DNA from: Larix sibirica
Lineage: Eukaryota; Streptophyta; Pinopsida; Pinales; Pinaceae
Assembly (NCBI GenBank): GCA_004151065.3
Contig: NWUY0300072636.1
Location: forward strand, 1 to 22,078
Length of the DNA stretch: 22,078 nt
Reading direction: 5' to 3'
Shown piece after piece: positions 9,225 through 20,240 of this stretch. The translations under genes and the position numbers were made by a program. The notes beneath the pieces are model-generated. The model was not told where the DNA came from. It saw only the letters and a list, made by a program, of their open reading frames with translations, and did no database searches. The number at the start of each line of letters is the position of its first letter. The stretch's first letter is position 1.

Positions 9225-9426
9225 TATCTGGATGTTGGACGGTTTTTTGTATATTGTCAAGTTTGTTATCTAGTTGTTTAGTCTTTGAATCGTGCTTAGC
9301 CACCTTCTGATGGTTGGACTAGATATTTTTGAGCTCGTTTTGATGTAATAGCTTCTCGCCTCTAGTATCTTGGATACAACTCTTTATTTAATAAAAATTA
9401 TTTTTTTCGCATAAACAAAAAAAAAA
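9225..9426 (+). terminator. LINE-A 3' UTR, polyadenylation signal and A tail
   Basis: The 3' UTR of about 190 bases is T-rich. AATAAA at 9390-9395 is followed by a T run, the word CGCATAAAC, and ten A bases (9417-9426). The AATAAA/T-run/GC order is also found at the end of LINE-B, supporting this as the family 3' end. Confidence 0.8.
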
Positions 9427-9466
9427 CTCATAAGCTAGGTCAATGATACCCTCGAAAACTTCCCAC

Positions 9467-9582
9467 TATGTCCATCTGATTTCTTACATGAAAAAAATAA
9501 AATAAAAGAGTGCTATGTAATTTATGTCCATGTGATTTCTTACATGAAAAAAAAATAAAATAAAAGGGTGCTATGTAATTTT
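9467..9582. repeat. 56-58-bp tandem duplication beside the LINE-A tail
   Basis: Two units start at 9467 and 9523. Each reads TATGTCCATSTGATTTCTTACATG, then an A-rich block, then a GTGCTATGTAATTT end. They differ by one substitution in each half and by two extra A in the second. The array begins 40 bases after the A tail; no coding potential is seen. Confidence 0.9.
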
Positions 9583-9824
9583 CGGTTGTGTTGTTGGGTT
9601 CCGGTGGTAAAATATTGGGTAATACATTTTTTTTGGATAATCATAATAATGCTTTAACCTTGGGCGAGTTATATAATTTAAATTAAAAAATAATGTATGA
9701 ATGGATATAGCAATCATAAGCCATCCTCAATTAGAATTGTTTTTTACGTAATTATAAGTAAGTGGGGTTATCTATGTTGTTCGAAAGCTTTAGAGTGCGA
9801 TATCCTAGTATTAATTATAAGATT

Positions 9825-9870
9825 TGGTGTTAAGTCCAATGTATTTATGGTGTTAAGTCCCATGTATCTA
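9825..9870. repeat. Two-copy 23-bp tandem repeat
   Basis: TGGTGTTAAGTCC begins units at 9825 and 9848, each ending ATGTATYTA. They differ at two positions. Confidence 0.8.
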
Positions 9871-10213
9871 TGTCTATTCAATAATTTATACCAAGACTTA
9901 GCTTCTAAGTTTCATTATATATTGAGTATAATCCTTATGTTTTTGAAATAAATATCACCACATAATTTGTGGGAATGATTACGTTTTATTTTAATAAAAA
10001 AAAAGAAAGTATTTGATGTATTGGGTCTTCCTCTCCACTAATTTATTTTACGTTCCTATATGAAAGTATGTGGACATGCGTGTATGCTTGTCATTTCAAT
10101 TTTATTGATTTAATAAAGAGTAGAACTTAAATGGCTATATATTATAACAACCCAAAATTAAATAAATCAAGGTTGTTGCTTTTCACATAGGATTACTCAA
10201 CATTATATGTGAG

Positions 10214-10252
10214 GTGGTTATATGAAGTGGTTATATGAAGAGTTTATATGAT
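10214..10252. repeat. 13-bp tandem repeat, three copies
   Basis: GTGGTTATATGAA occurs perfectly at 10214-10226 and 10227-10239, then a diverged copy (GAGTTTATATGAT) at 10240-10252. Confidence 0.8.
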
Positions 10253-12610
10253 TTTGTTCTAATAGTTTTTTTATGTTAATATATTATAAAATTTATATTT
10301 ATTTAATGGATATAATTTAAGTGATTTTGAGGAAAAGTTGTTCTTTTTTACTTGGGTTCAAATTTCATTTTGGAACATGTATGTTCTTAATGAGGTGATT
10401 GTTGATGAGTTTTATATATTTTATTTATGAATTGTTGACTTAACCTTATGCCATAAAGAATTTAGGATTTATCATAAATACCATTTTTGAAATGAATGAA
10501 AGTGTCCAAAAAAATTCCCTAATATATATTATCTAAACAAAATAATAATCACAAATATACAATTGAAAACAATAATTTTTACATGCATAACATTGTGGTC
10601 ATATGTTTATTTCTTAGAGGTGAAATCTTACAAGAACCTTGTATGACTTGGAAATTAATTCCATGACACCTGCATTGACCTATTCTCCAAAATAGTTTGA
10701 TCCAAGGGCTCAATTACACATGTTGTAAATATATTTTCGAATGACATACCATACCTAGTGAAATTTAGATGAAAGACAACACATCTTTAATTAAATATTT
10801 ACCATCCTTGGAATCCCAATTTATCCCTAACCTCGTCATGGAGAGATTAAAGTTAAGGAATTTTTATATCAGTATGAAAGCCCAAATTATATCCTTAACA
10901 ACATTAATGAACAACTTGGAACTCTAGATTGGTTAAGGGGAAAGAATAAATAAATCACATTTTATAAGTTTTCAAAATATTTTTAATTGAGGTTAGACAA
11001 ATTTGGAAAAATAAAATCAATATGTTAGTATGGGTTAATATAACTAAAATTAGTATAAATTACAAGGAATTGTTACGTAAATTGGTTTGTTGTTGGAAGA
11101 TTTCTAACTAAGGTTTTGGCGAAGCACTTGGAGTAAGTTTAATGAAGCTTGTGATGGTGGAGGATGAGGTAGACTATTCTGAGGACCCTTATGAGGGATG
11201 CCAAATTTGGATCTCCCCTATTGTCTACCACACATAAGGACACAACAACATTCTCACGCGGAAAATGCCCTCAGTAGGCTCAAAACCTTTTGACATGGAT
11301 TCTCTTGAGCCAATAGATCTAATGGATCATGATCTCCTAACACCTCATTCCAACAGGGAAATAAATTCACCTATGGTTTGGGAGCCATCAATGTGGATTC
11401 AAGCAGTGATCAAAATTGAACCCTTTCTAGCCCTTCCAAAGGGTTCAAGCCCTCCCTAGAATGGCAATTCAAAAAACACCCTTCAAAAGAAAATGTAAAA
11501 TTTTGAGATCACTTGTTATTTATGAAGGGTGAAAAATATTATACAATTTCAAAAGAAGGGTCATAATTTCAACAACCCATCAATGTCCTCATTCTCAATG
11601 CTTGGTTGCTTAATGGGCATTGTAACTTTAGTATTATATGAGGATTGTTTCCAATCATGACAAAGATTTAGAGTTCAACACCCAATACTTTCCTTTGGCA
11701 TTTGAAAACTAAGATCATGGTTATTCTCACTGGCTCTCATCTATTTCCTCATACACTATACCCTTCCACAACATTAAATCCATCACATATCTCATGCCTA
11801 GATAATCCTCCTAATGTATTGGCATATGCACCATTTAAGTGCCAATGATATCTTCCCAAAGAAGCTTAAACACCATGTCTTTATGAATCCCACTTGAATC
11901 CATGCGTTATAAGAATTATTTATCATTGTCAATATGGGAATTAGCATCGCATTTAGTTTCCATTCTTAATGTTTTTGGAATCCCATTTCTTTGTTATATT
12001 TTTCTTTGTTCTTAGCTCCGTAAAACATGAAAATAATTAGTCATGGATTACATGAGTAAATTATAATGACATTGAGAATTTATAAGTAAGATTAACCAAT
12101 GACATTTATGAAGTGCAAACAACCAACATTGAGCATACCCAAGAAAATGAGTTTATCTTTGTTTCCGCATGTTCACATAATACATGTCTCGAAGGCATCT
12201 AACATGTTGATTCATAGTTATTTTATTGCATTGGTAATGCTATGTGTTTTTATATTATAAGTTAGGACATGGTTCCAACATTGGTATCTAATATTTGATT
12301 ATTATTTAAGCACATTAGTAGGTTTGTCGACCATTCATTATGTAATTCATGGTATCCCCGTTATTATAAGAGATACTTAATGGGAACAAAACACATAATT
12401 AATAACTGAATATGCATCCCTCAACAATCCACCAATTTTCTATAGGTTTGGTGAAGCTCATCATAAGCATAATGCATAGTTTCACTTTATTTCATTCAAA
12501 ACTATTTAATGACTTTATTTGGGATAAAAACCTTTGGTATCATAGTCAGTGAAATTTTCTAACGTGTATATTATAATTAATTTTAGATAAGAGCCTACAC
12601 AAAAATTCAT
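10253..12610. other. A+T-rich DNA without a recognised gene
   Basis: No gene or domain is supported. A 64-codon open frame at 11265-11459 shows no motif I recognise. At 12279-12288 the bases CA-TT-GGTATC resemble the end of an LTR followed by a tRNA-iMet primer-binding site, but only seven bases match and no LTR partner was found, so no LTR element is called. Confidence 0.45.
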
Positions 12611-12810
12611 CCCCGAGGGTTAGCTCAAGTGGTCATGAACCAAACGTGAGATCTCTCCCCCAAAGTTGGGATGGTCACGAGTTTGACTCTCTTGATCCCC
12701 TCAAGGTTAGGCCCCATAATCAAGGCTGACAGTTTACCACGTTTACCATCCATGAATCATGGGGAAGTACTCAAAGGGTTTTCCACGAGGTTTCTTTCTT
12801 GGGAAAAAAA
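12611..12810 (+). mobile_element. Probable tRNA-derived SINE (remnant)
   Basis: An A-box-like word TAGCTCAAGTGG (12621-12632) is followed 48 bases later by a B-box-like word AGTTTGACTCT (12680-12690), against the consensus GGTTCGANTCC. This is the spaced internal Pol III promoter of tRNA-derived SINEs. A body of about 110 bases ends at an A run (12804-12810). No clear target-site duplication is seen, so the ends are approximate. It is unlikely to be a tRNA gene: the acceptor stem does not pair and the box spacing is long. Confidence 0.55.
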
Positions 12811-13000
12811 TAGACCTTGTCAACATTACAAACCTAAAATTGGGATTACACTAATGATAATTGTGATTCTATTTATTCAATTTTATGTAACATCAAATCT
12901 TCACTCGTGTTTTCTCCAGAATGATCATTCCACTTTTCTTGATTCTATGCATCTTTATTTATTATACTATTTTACTTCCTTCTTCTTGTTTCTAGCAACA

Positions 13001-13078
13001 TTGACATCAATGTGATGATTTTATTTTCCTTTACATCAATGTGATGATTTTATTTTCCTTGACATCAATGTGATGATA
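13001..13078. repeat. 29-30-bp minisatellite, 2.6 copies
   Basis: Units start at 13001, 13031 and 13060. Each carries ACATCAATGTGATGAT, followed in the first two by TTATTTTCCT. The copies are nearly identical, so the array is recent or homogenised. Confidence 0.9.
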
Positions 13079-13979
13079 CTTTGTGTCTCAAATATTTTGG
13101 GATCGCTCCATATCCCTCTTTCCCTCTACCTATAGCATTAATGCTTAGAGCAACATCTTTTATGCTTAAGTGGGACTATTAAGAAAGCTAGTTGTAAGGT
13201 AACATAGTTTTTGTTATCACGAAACTAATGCATTAGGATTGTAATCTAACATATCGATCTCACACTCATTTTTGTATGGTTTGAGAAATAAAGTGAATAA
13301 TCAATATCCTCAATAAGAATAACATACTTGGTGGTCTTGATGACTAATTTCCTTTAGTTTGTGTTTGTATGGATCTTGGGAAGCTCCAAATCATACAAAT
13401 ATTAGTCTAAACAATAAACATTGGATGCAATCATGATAGATTTTCATGTTCCTAGAGGCTTATAAAACAAGTAAGGCCTCTTTATTGCTCTTATGGTGTT
13501 TTGATAGAATTTTCACCCTTTAACAAATGCCTCAGTATCTACTATGATTTCTTCTTTTCTAATGAGATCTAAAGTGAACATGGCTCCCATGGTTAAGTAG
13601 GATTGGGATATGTTCAAGATATGAATTTAAAATACAATCATCACGCATCATATCTCTTGTAGGGTTATATCATTGTATCTATAGTTTTATGAATTTTTAT
13701 TATTAGTAATGTACATATAACCCGTCAAAATGTTACATTTGAAATTACAAAGTATGTATGCTTATTGATATTTTCTATTAAACTTTTTACATTGCAAACA
13801 ATTTGACGGTAATATTTTATTTAGAATATTTCTTTTTGGTGTGCCTAGTTTACTTTTGTCAATTGAAGTACAATTCTTTTTTTCAACTTTTCATCATAGA
13901 AGGCTTGGATGAATATATACCCTTAAACTTGACATTAATAGTAACCCTTCAAATCTGATGATCATATCATCCAAGGTTT
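13079..13979. other. A+T-rich DNA; may include the LINE-B 5' UTR at its end
   Basis: No gene is seen. The LINE-B 5' border cannot be placed, because this copy lacks the sharp composition change seen at LINE-A; its 5' UTR may reach back into the last hundred or more bases here. Confidence 0.45.
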
Positions 13980-13995
13980 TTAACAGGAAGGTGTG

Positions 13996-15475
13996 ATGGG
14001 ATCATTTATGTCTATATATGAAAACTATGCCCGGGGTATGACCCGAGACCATATCCAACCACAATTGTTGTTATTACATCCCCCAATATCAGACTTGGAA
14101 ACTCTTGGTTGCATGCATTATAATAATTTAATTAATCATACAAACATCATTCCCCTCAGCTCTCATATGGAGATGAATGCTTTGTAGAATTTATGTCCTA
14201 AGATAAAAGTCTTTGATTATGAGGTTCCTCGAGATGGTTTAACTGCAGGAGGCCTTGATTTGAGCACTTAGTGTGGTGTTTCTTCCTCCCCACCAAATGA
14301 TAGTTCGTTGACTCCTTCCATATCCTCACACCCATTCAAAGATCAACGAAGGGGAAGATCTCGAAGAAAGAGGATGTATGTAAAAATGAGGAGCAACCCA
14401 ATAAACATAGTTTTCAATTCAAAGGTATAGTTGAACGAAATAATTTCCATCCAGGACAAAATTCTGGTGAAGAAATTAAATGGGAAATGAATTGGCATCC
14501 ATGTGCTTAAATATTGGGTTGATTAAGAATTATGTCCACAATTAGGCTACTCCAAAAAATGTTTGACCCTCTCTAGAGGGTGGATTGCTCGCCAATTTGT
14601 TTATGAAGCAGAATCTGCTTTGATTGCTCATAAATGTTGGAACATTTGGAATTGGTCACTGCTACTTCACCAATGGCATCCTTCCTTTAATGCTCGAATG
14701 GAAAGAGTAGGAAGAACTCCAGTGTGGGTGAGGTTATTGGGTCTTCCTCTAATTTTGTCGTATGAGGAAGTCTTAAAGAGTAATATTGGGAATGGTCGAG
14801 GAGTCTATTATGAGGCTAACTTGTCATTTCTCTCTACCAGAACCTATTATGTAGCTAGAATTCTAGTTAGCCTCAATATGAGGAGGGTTTTGTGGATTTT
14901 TTTGTCATAATTGGATGAGTTTTTTAACATTCCCAAACACTTGATTGTGGATGGGTTCCCTTTAGGTGCACCTATTGTTACATTTATGGTCACTTGGTTT
15001 TGGATTTTTCACTTCCGGATAAGTGTTTGCAATGGGTTAGGAAGGAGACAAGGATGGAATGTGAACATCCTCAACCCATAGTTGTGGTAGTAGCTCTATT
15101 CAAAGATCCATCTATAATGGAAAAGTATGCATAGACACCCCCTCCACAAGGAAAAACTCTCCATAATTTGATGAGTCCCCTGTAAACTTAAGAATTGAGG
15201 GTGATGAATGAGTAGAAATTCAAGAGGAGGAACTATGTGAAGGATCCAAATACAACCTATGATTTAGATAAATGGGTGTTCAACCTGTGATACATGACCC
15301 AATTGGTGGACATGGAGGTTTATATGACTCTTCCATGAAAGGAGGGATTCGTGGTAGAAAATCATTTCTCTCAAAAGCACAACAACTGGCTAACAAAGAA
15401 ATTGTGGCTGGGAGACAACATTCACTAGAAAGGGTGCTTAGAGGCAATAAGCCCTTTAGGGGGGTATCTAGATGA
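13996..15475 (+). pseudogene. LINE-B ORF1: DUF4283 / CCHC gag-like remnant
   Basis: ATG 13996 sits in GTGTGATGGG, the same ten bases that surround the LINE-A ORF1 ATG, and both proteins begin Met-Gly. One frame can be followed from 13996 to 14910 through TAG 14185, TAG 14269, TAG 14428, TGA 14488 and TAA 14524. It holds an N-terminal variable part with an RRGRSRRKR basic stretch. The DUF4283 part follows, with LSRGWIARQFV, a WHPSFNAR block and TPVWVRLLGLPL. After a frame change the zinc knuckle is at 14967-15008: CX2CX4H is kept, but the fourth Cys is Phe (TTT). A third frame (15272-15475) carries the basic C-terminus, including GGIRGRKSFLSKAQQ, and ends at TGA 15473-15475, overlapping the ORF2 ATG. 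Confidence 0.82.
15472..15475 (+). promoter_or_regulatory. LINE-B ORF1 stop / ORF2 start overlap (ATGA)
   Basis: The ORF2 ATG at 15472-15474 overlaps the ORF1 TGA at 15473-15475 by the ATGA arrangement. The following residues (IFLSLNCQGLDNPSK) match the N-terminus of LINE endonucleases, so the ATG is well placed. LINE-A has the equivalent overlap, which argues against chance. Confidence 0.65.
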
Positions 15476-16689
15476 TTTTCCTCTCACTTAATTGTCAAGG
15501 GTTGGATAACCCCTCAAAAATATTGACCTCAAAGAGATTGGTTGAGACTTATAAACTTGATGAGATAATATTGTAAGAGATAATGGTCGAAGGGGATAGA
15601 GTTATTGGAGACCTCTGGAATTTTTTTTGGGGATTGGATTATCTGTGGGTTGACCCAAGAGGACAATCAAGTGGCCTCCTCACAGAATGGAAGACAAGAG
15701 TTTTTTTCCCTCTCAAATTCCTAACGTATTCCCTGAAATCTGAGTAATGTTTTCGTCTCCATAGATTTAGGAAAGGAATTTTCCCTCTTAAATGTATATG
15801 GTACCTACTTAGATTGGGATATGTTATGAAACAATTTCTTTGAACTAAAGTGGCTTTTTAGGGACCTCCTCATCTTGTGGGAATTCAAATCTCTTGGAAG
15901 TCTGGGCTACAGCCTCCCAGGTGGATGACTTGTCAAAATTTTTATCCACAAATGGGATGAGGCAGGCCTACTCGACATAAATTCTTCAATCCTAAACCCT
16001 ACTTGGGGAGAAATAGGGTTGGGGAAGCAAGAGTAGCTGAACGACTTGAACATTTTTTGATTCCATAACCCCTTCTTGATGAAAAAGTTCAAATTCAACA
16101 ATGTGTTGCTTAGGGTGGGGAGGGGAGTTTTGACCATCTCCCTATCATTCTCGAGTTTAGGCTTGAGGACTTAAATAATCACAACCCCCTAAAAATGAAT
16201 CCATAATGAATAAAGTATGAAAGTTATATTGTTGTTATTAAGGACGTTTGGACCCCTTTTCAAAACCAATCCTTTGGTTTTGCCTAAGAACATTTTTTGG
16301 TCGGTTTGAAAAAAGAAAAAAGGCATCCATAATTTGGTCCAAAGAGAAAAAGAGTAAAGAGGAAAAGTTACTCACCACTATTAACAGTAAGCTAACATAA
16401 TTTTTTAATAGAGAACGTTTTGGCCATATAAATCTACAAGGAAAAATGGAGCCTCAATAGCTAGAATCCAAAAAGAAGGAAATACTCTTAGATCAAGAGA
16501 AACTTTGGAGAACAAAAAGAAGAGTTACCTGGCTCAAGGATGGGGACAAAAATACCAAAAAATTTCACCATTTTTCAAAGATGAGAAAGACATGTAAACT
16601 CCATTTGGAAGATAAACAAATTTGTTGGCGAGCAAGTTGTAGGTTTCAAAGAGATTGTTGATGAAGGAGTAACTTCTTTTAACTATATA

Positions 16690-17600
16690 TTTATGGGAAA
16701 CAAACGACCATCTATTGCGGAAATTCTTAAGGTGGTTTCTAAATTCCCTAGGTTTGTGGATGATCAAATGAATGCAAAATTAATGATAGACGTTTGTATG
16801 GAAGATTTGGAAGCAATCCTGCACAACTTCCAAAAAGAAAGGAGTCATGGGCCATTTGTGATTCCCATCGATTTCGCCTGGGTTACTTTGACTTTCTTAG
16901 TGAAGAACTTCTTGGGTTTATTGAAGATTATTCTAGAAGAACCGACAAAATTCTTCTTGTCTTTAACTTGACCTTTCTTGCCCTCATCCCCAAATTTGAT
17001 GATCCTACTTCCTTTGATAAGTTGAGGCTCGTATCCTTATACAATTGCATTTATAAGGTCAACACTCAACAGCTAAAACTTGTTTTCTCCCTAAACATTT
17101 CAGAAAAAACAATTTGGCTTCCTCAAAGGTCGACAATTCCATGATTCTATTGGGGTTGCTCAGGAGGGTCTATAATCCATTGAGATAAAAAAGATAAAAT
17201 TTCCAACCCTCAAGATTGAGTAGCTTTCAAAGGATTTTGTTCGTGTAAATTAGTTATATATTCACCTTCTTCTTGTCCATATCGAGTTATACATGTCCTT
17301 TCTATCTCATGTCATGGGATGTCTCTCTTATGTCTCTCTAAATACCCTTATAAATAGTTCGACCTCCCAATTTTTCAACTCCATTAGAGGTCTCAGGTAG
17401 GGATGGACATTATCCCCTCTACTTTCCTTCTTATTATGGAGGTCCCAAGTCATATGTTGAAATTAGATCATGTAAAAGACTCTTTAAAAGGGATAAATAT
17501 TGCTAATGATTGGCTCTTAACTCATCTATTATTTGTGGAATACATCTTGATTTTTTATACTCTAGACAAAAGTGATATTTCTACATAAAATGTATTCTTG
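16690..17600 (+). other. LINE-B reverse transcriptase remnant
   Basis: RT is spread over three frames. 16693-16850 gives the pre-RT segment DLEAILHNFQKERSHGP. 16850-17110 gives FDFLSEELLGFIED and FLALIPKFDDPTSFDKLRLV. From about 17105 comes QFGFLKGRQF. Motif A is damaged (a stop beside KIE, and FVR where FDR is expected), as is motif C (FVEY near 17535). The partner blocks in LINE-A are in the same order. Confidence 0.85.
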
Positions 17601-19129
17601 ACCTTTTTGTGATGCCATAATATTGTAGGTGAACATGAAATTCCTTCCTTACGGTCCAAGGAATTGAGGCCCAAAGATAGAACGTCCATTCAATAGGTCT
17701 TTCCATTCCCACTAGCTCATATCGACTCCGAGATCAAATATCTTGGATTCCTCCTAAAAGCAAATGATTATCATAAACAAGAATGGTTTTGACTTACTTA
17801 AAGGATTGAAGATCACATAAAACTCTGATGCAACTGATGGCTATGTAGGGGTGGTTGGTTGATTCTTCTAAAGTCTGTTTTAGAGGATAAGGCAGTTTCT
17901 GGGTTATACTTTCATGGATTCCAAAATGAATTCTTGAAAAAAATCATCGGCTTTATTTTTGTTTCATCTAGTCTAGTAGCTGTGACAAGCAAAGGTCACC
18001 CTTGGTTAAGTGTAATAAGATTTCCCTCCCAAAATCCCAAGGAGGTTGGGGTTTCAAAAACATTTTCTTGTTCATGAAGGTGTTGGCTTCCAAAAGTGTA
18101 TGGCACATGATCAAAACCAAAGGTCTATGGTCAAAATTTGTGCACATGAATACATTTTCCAATATATGGTTATTGGTAGCTAGTTGAGAAAGCCAATCAC
18201 AAAGTTACATAATGGTTATATGATTTGGAGGGCCATGTTGTTTTACTCCCCTTAATCAAGGATGGTTTGAGCTGGAAGGTTGGTATAGGAACATAAATAC
18301 AACTTAGCCTTGACCTATGGATTGGATGCAATGATGATTACAAGTTTCATAATAGCATGATTCTTCACTTGCGCTCGCTTGGTATCTTCCTGCTCTCGTA
18401 AATCTCAACCCCCAAAAATTGTTTATTTCACAATATGCTTGGATGAGTAGTCGGATGCTTGGATTCTCTAATGAGAATAATGTCATTTGGGCCAGATTCA
18501 TTTCAAATATGAAGTCTTATAATGTTTGTATAGAGGATGAAGATGATGATCTTGTTTGGATAAAGAATATTTAAGGTGAATACACCTTGAGGTTTGGTTA
18601 CAAGGTTCTCATCTCTCAAGCTTTGCCTCGACCTAAGGGTTGGCAGTGGAAACCCCTTTGGAAGATGTAGTGTCCTTCAAAAACCATAATTTTTATGTGG
18701 CTCTTGCTCTATAATAAGTGCCTAATTTGGGCATCCTGCGAAAGAGATCCTATGTTGGACCGAGTAGATGTTGTCTTTGTTGTTATGATGAAGAAACAAA
18801 CTTCCATTTATTTGTTTCTTATGCTTTTGCACCCTTAGTTTGGGCTGAGATCGATGGTCTCATAGGTCTACATGGTATATGGCATGGTTCTAACATTGAA
18901 TATTGCTTTAAAATATGTTGTGATCATAATGACACTAAATCCTTTGGGGATTTTCCCTTAAGAACTACTTGGGGGATATGGTTAACTCAAAAGGTGCACT
19001 ATTTAAATGGAAATTGAAATCCCCCTTTGAGGTGGCAATCTCTAACATAAACATTATGAGGGATTGTATGGCACGACTGATTGTTAGCAAGCACATGGAT
19101 TGAGCCCTTGCCGATATCACCTCTGTATT

Positions 19130-19610
19130 TCCTCGGGCTTTCTTTGATGGAGCTTCTCAAGGAACTCTCTTCTCTCCAATGTTGGAGGCATTATATATGT
19201 CTTTGAAGAATGTTGTTTCAGCTTCAAAGTTGGTCTTGAAAAAGGAATGAACAATTTTGCAAAGCTTTGGGATTTTAAGTTAGTCTTGAATTTGGATTTG
19301 GAAAAGCATATAACCCCTCTTCACATCTTTAGATACTATGAGGTTGTTGTAAATTGGATAACAAGGAAGTACAAGCTAACAACTATCCATTTATAAGGAC
19401 TTTTGGATGAGACTCTATCTCTTTTCTAGGCTTTACCAAATGCTTCTATAACCCATGTCTTCCAAGAGCAGATTCAAGAAAGAAACTCATTATGAAAGAT
19501 GGATTTTCTCCTCTGTCGAGGATTGTGGTCCATTCTGGAGAAATCCCATGAACAGAGCTTGGAGCATCCCAATGCTCCTTTTAGTTGAATACTCTATGAG
19601 AAAATCTTTA
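19130..19610 (+). other. LINE-B RNase H remnant
   Basis: The first acidic motif FFDGASQ (about 19143) is kept, as in LINE-A. After that the reading changes frame more than once, but a SFKVGLEKGMNNFAK segment, VVNWITRKYKL and LLDETLSLF remain readable. The HSEL-type and MEAD-type acidic residues cannot be found in one frame. Confidence 0.65.
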
Positions 19611-19797
19611 GCGGTATGCAATTTCTGCTTTTGTTTTCTCAATATACAGGAAGGAAATATTTTTAAAACTAAACAAATTGATTAGGATGTTAGAACTTGG
19701 TGGTGTCTTAATGGATGGCACAACAATGTGATATCTTATAACCAATATGACTCATTTTTTAATGTCTTTTGGTATCTTCTTAATGTAATTGTGTTTA

Positions 19798-19840
19798 ACA
19801 TATAAATAAAATTACGATTTTTTATGCGATTTTTTTATAG
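19798..19840 (+). terminator. LINE-B 3' end with polyadenylation signal
   Basis: AATAAA at 19805-19810 is followed by a T run, GC and another T run. The order AATAAA, AATTA, T run, GC resembles the end of LINE-A. No A tail remains. Confidence 0.55.
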
Positions 19841-19984
19841 ATTGGTTTGATGTTTGTAATAAAATTTGTGTCAAAATGTATACAAATATTGTAAAATAAA
19901 TAAGAAATCATATTATTTATTAACACAATGTTTTTATTAATATTGTTTTTCCTTGGAAAATAGATTTTAGATAAATATTTGAAC
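19841..19984. other. A+T-rich spacer
   Basis: No gene is seen. The stretch is very rich in A and T, and includes the tail side of the minus-strand SINE candidate. Confidence 0.5.
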
Positions 19985-20187
19985 ATTTCTCCTCATTACA
20001 AGGACGATACCTAGTGTAAAGCGAGTAGCATGGACTTAGTGGACATGACCCAACAAGAAAATAAAGTGAGGCCAACAAATATCAAATATGTCATAGAGGT
20101 AAGCGACCCGTGACTTGATCATGAAACCTCCTACTTGTAATTCACAACACTCCACTACTCAATCTAGCCCACCGGGTTGGTTATTAA
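19985..20187 (-). mobile_element. Probable tRNA-derived SINE, minus strand
   Basis: Read on the minus strand, an A-box-like word TAGATTGAGTAG (20155-20166) is followed by a B-box-like word TGATCAAGTCA (20111-20121) after 33 bases, the spacing found in tRNA genes. Between them a tRNA-like stretch reads GTGTTGTGAATTACAAGTAG. A non-tRNA body continues to about 19985. The acceptor stem does not close well and the tail is not a clean A or T run, so this is a SINE remnant rather than a tRNA gene. Confidence 0.5.
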
Positions 20188-20201
20188 TATCGTAATCAAT
20201 A

Positions 20202-20240
20202 TTAAAAATAAATAAAATTTATATTATATTATATTATATA
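20202..20240. repeat. A+T microsatellite, ATATT-type
   Basis: Runs of ATATTAT repeat at 20221-20240, after an A-rich AAATAAATAAA stretch. Such tracts are common in A+T-rich plant spacers. Confidence 0.7.

Larger units (their letters stand above)
3055..9426 (+). mobile_element. LINE-A: L1-type plant LINE, near full length, inactive
   Basis: This is a complete-looking non-LTR retrotransposon of about 6.4 kb. In order it carries a 5' UTR, ORF1 (DUF4283-like domain plus CCHC knuckle), ORF2 (endonuclease, reverse transcriptase, zf-RVT, RNase H), a 3' UTR with AATAAA and a 10-base A run at 9417-9426. It is clearly richer in G+C than both flanks, which gives the 5' border near 3055. It is dead: ORF1 has one in-frame stop, and ORF2 has eight in-frame stops and two frameshifts. 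Even so, the endonuclease, RT and RNase H active-site residues are mostly intact, so it is the youngest of the three copies here. I compared the two flanks by eye and found no convincing target-site duplication. The clade placement rests on domain order, not on a tree. Confidence 0.93.
15472..19610 (+). pseudogene. LINE-B ORF2: broken endonuclease - RT - zf-RVT - RNase H
   Basis: The ORF2 polyprotein is readable only as fragments in all three + frames. Endonuclease (15472-16190): NCQGL is kept, the Gln of the QE motif is TAA, and SDHLPI reads FDHLPI near 16130. A pre-RT segment, TWLKDGDKNTKKFHHF, lies near 16530. RT (about 16700-17600): QFGFLKGRQFHDSIGVAQEG is readable, and motif C has FVEY in place of FVDD near 17535, so the enzyme is catalytically dead. 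The zf-RVT lies near 18640-18840; its last Cys is Tyr. RNase H begins with FFDGASQ near 19143 and continues to about 19600 through a VVNWITRKY segment. ORF2 starts by overlapping ORF1. The order matches LINE-A throughout, which makes the call secure despite the decay. Confidence 0.83.
13980..19840 (+). mobile_element. LINE-B: old, heavily mutated L1-type LINE
   Basis: This second copy of the same architecture lies in the same orientation as LINE-A. It is recognised piecemeal: ORF1 start (13996), DUF4283 block, degenerate zinc knuckle, ORF1/ORF2 overlap (15472), endonuclease fragments, RT fragments, zf-RVT, RNase H, and a 3' end with AATAAA at 19805-19810. It has many stops and frame changes, and catalytic residues are lost, so it is much older than LINE-A. 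Shared strings with LINE-A, such as AQEGL-SI before RT motif A, show the two belong to related families. The 5' border is approximate, and the A tail is no longer visible. Confidence 0.88.

Noticed and set aside
11265-11459. 64-codon open frame
   Set aside because: No recognisable motif or codon pattern; left as unannotated sequence.
12279-12290. CA then TTGGTATC, like an LTR end followed by a tRNA-iMet primer-binding site
   Set aside because: The match stops after seven bases, and neither a second LTR, a polypurine tract nor gag/pol was found.
12621-12690. A functional tRNA gene
   Set aside because: No acceptor-stem pairing, long box spacing and a poor B box; a SINE remnant fits better.
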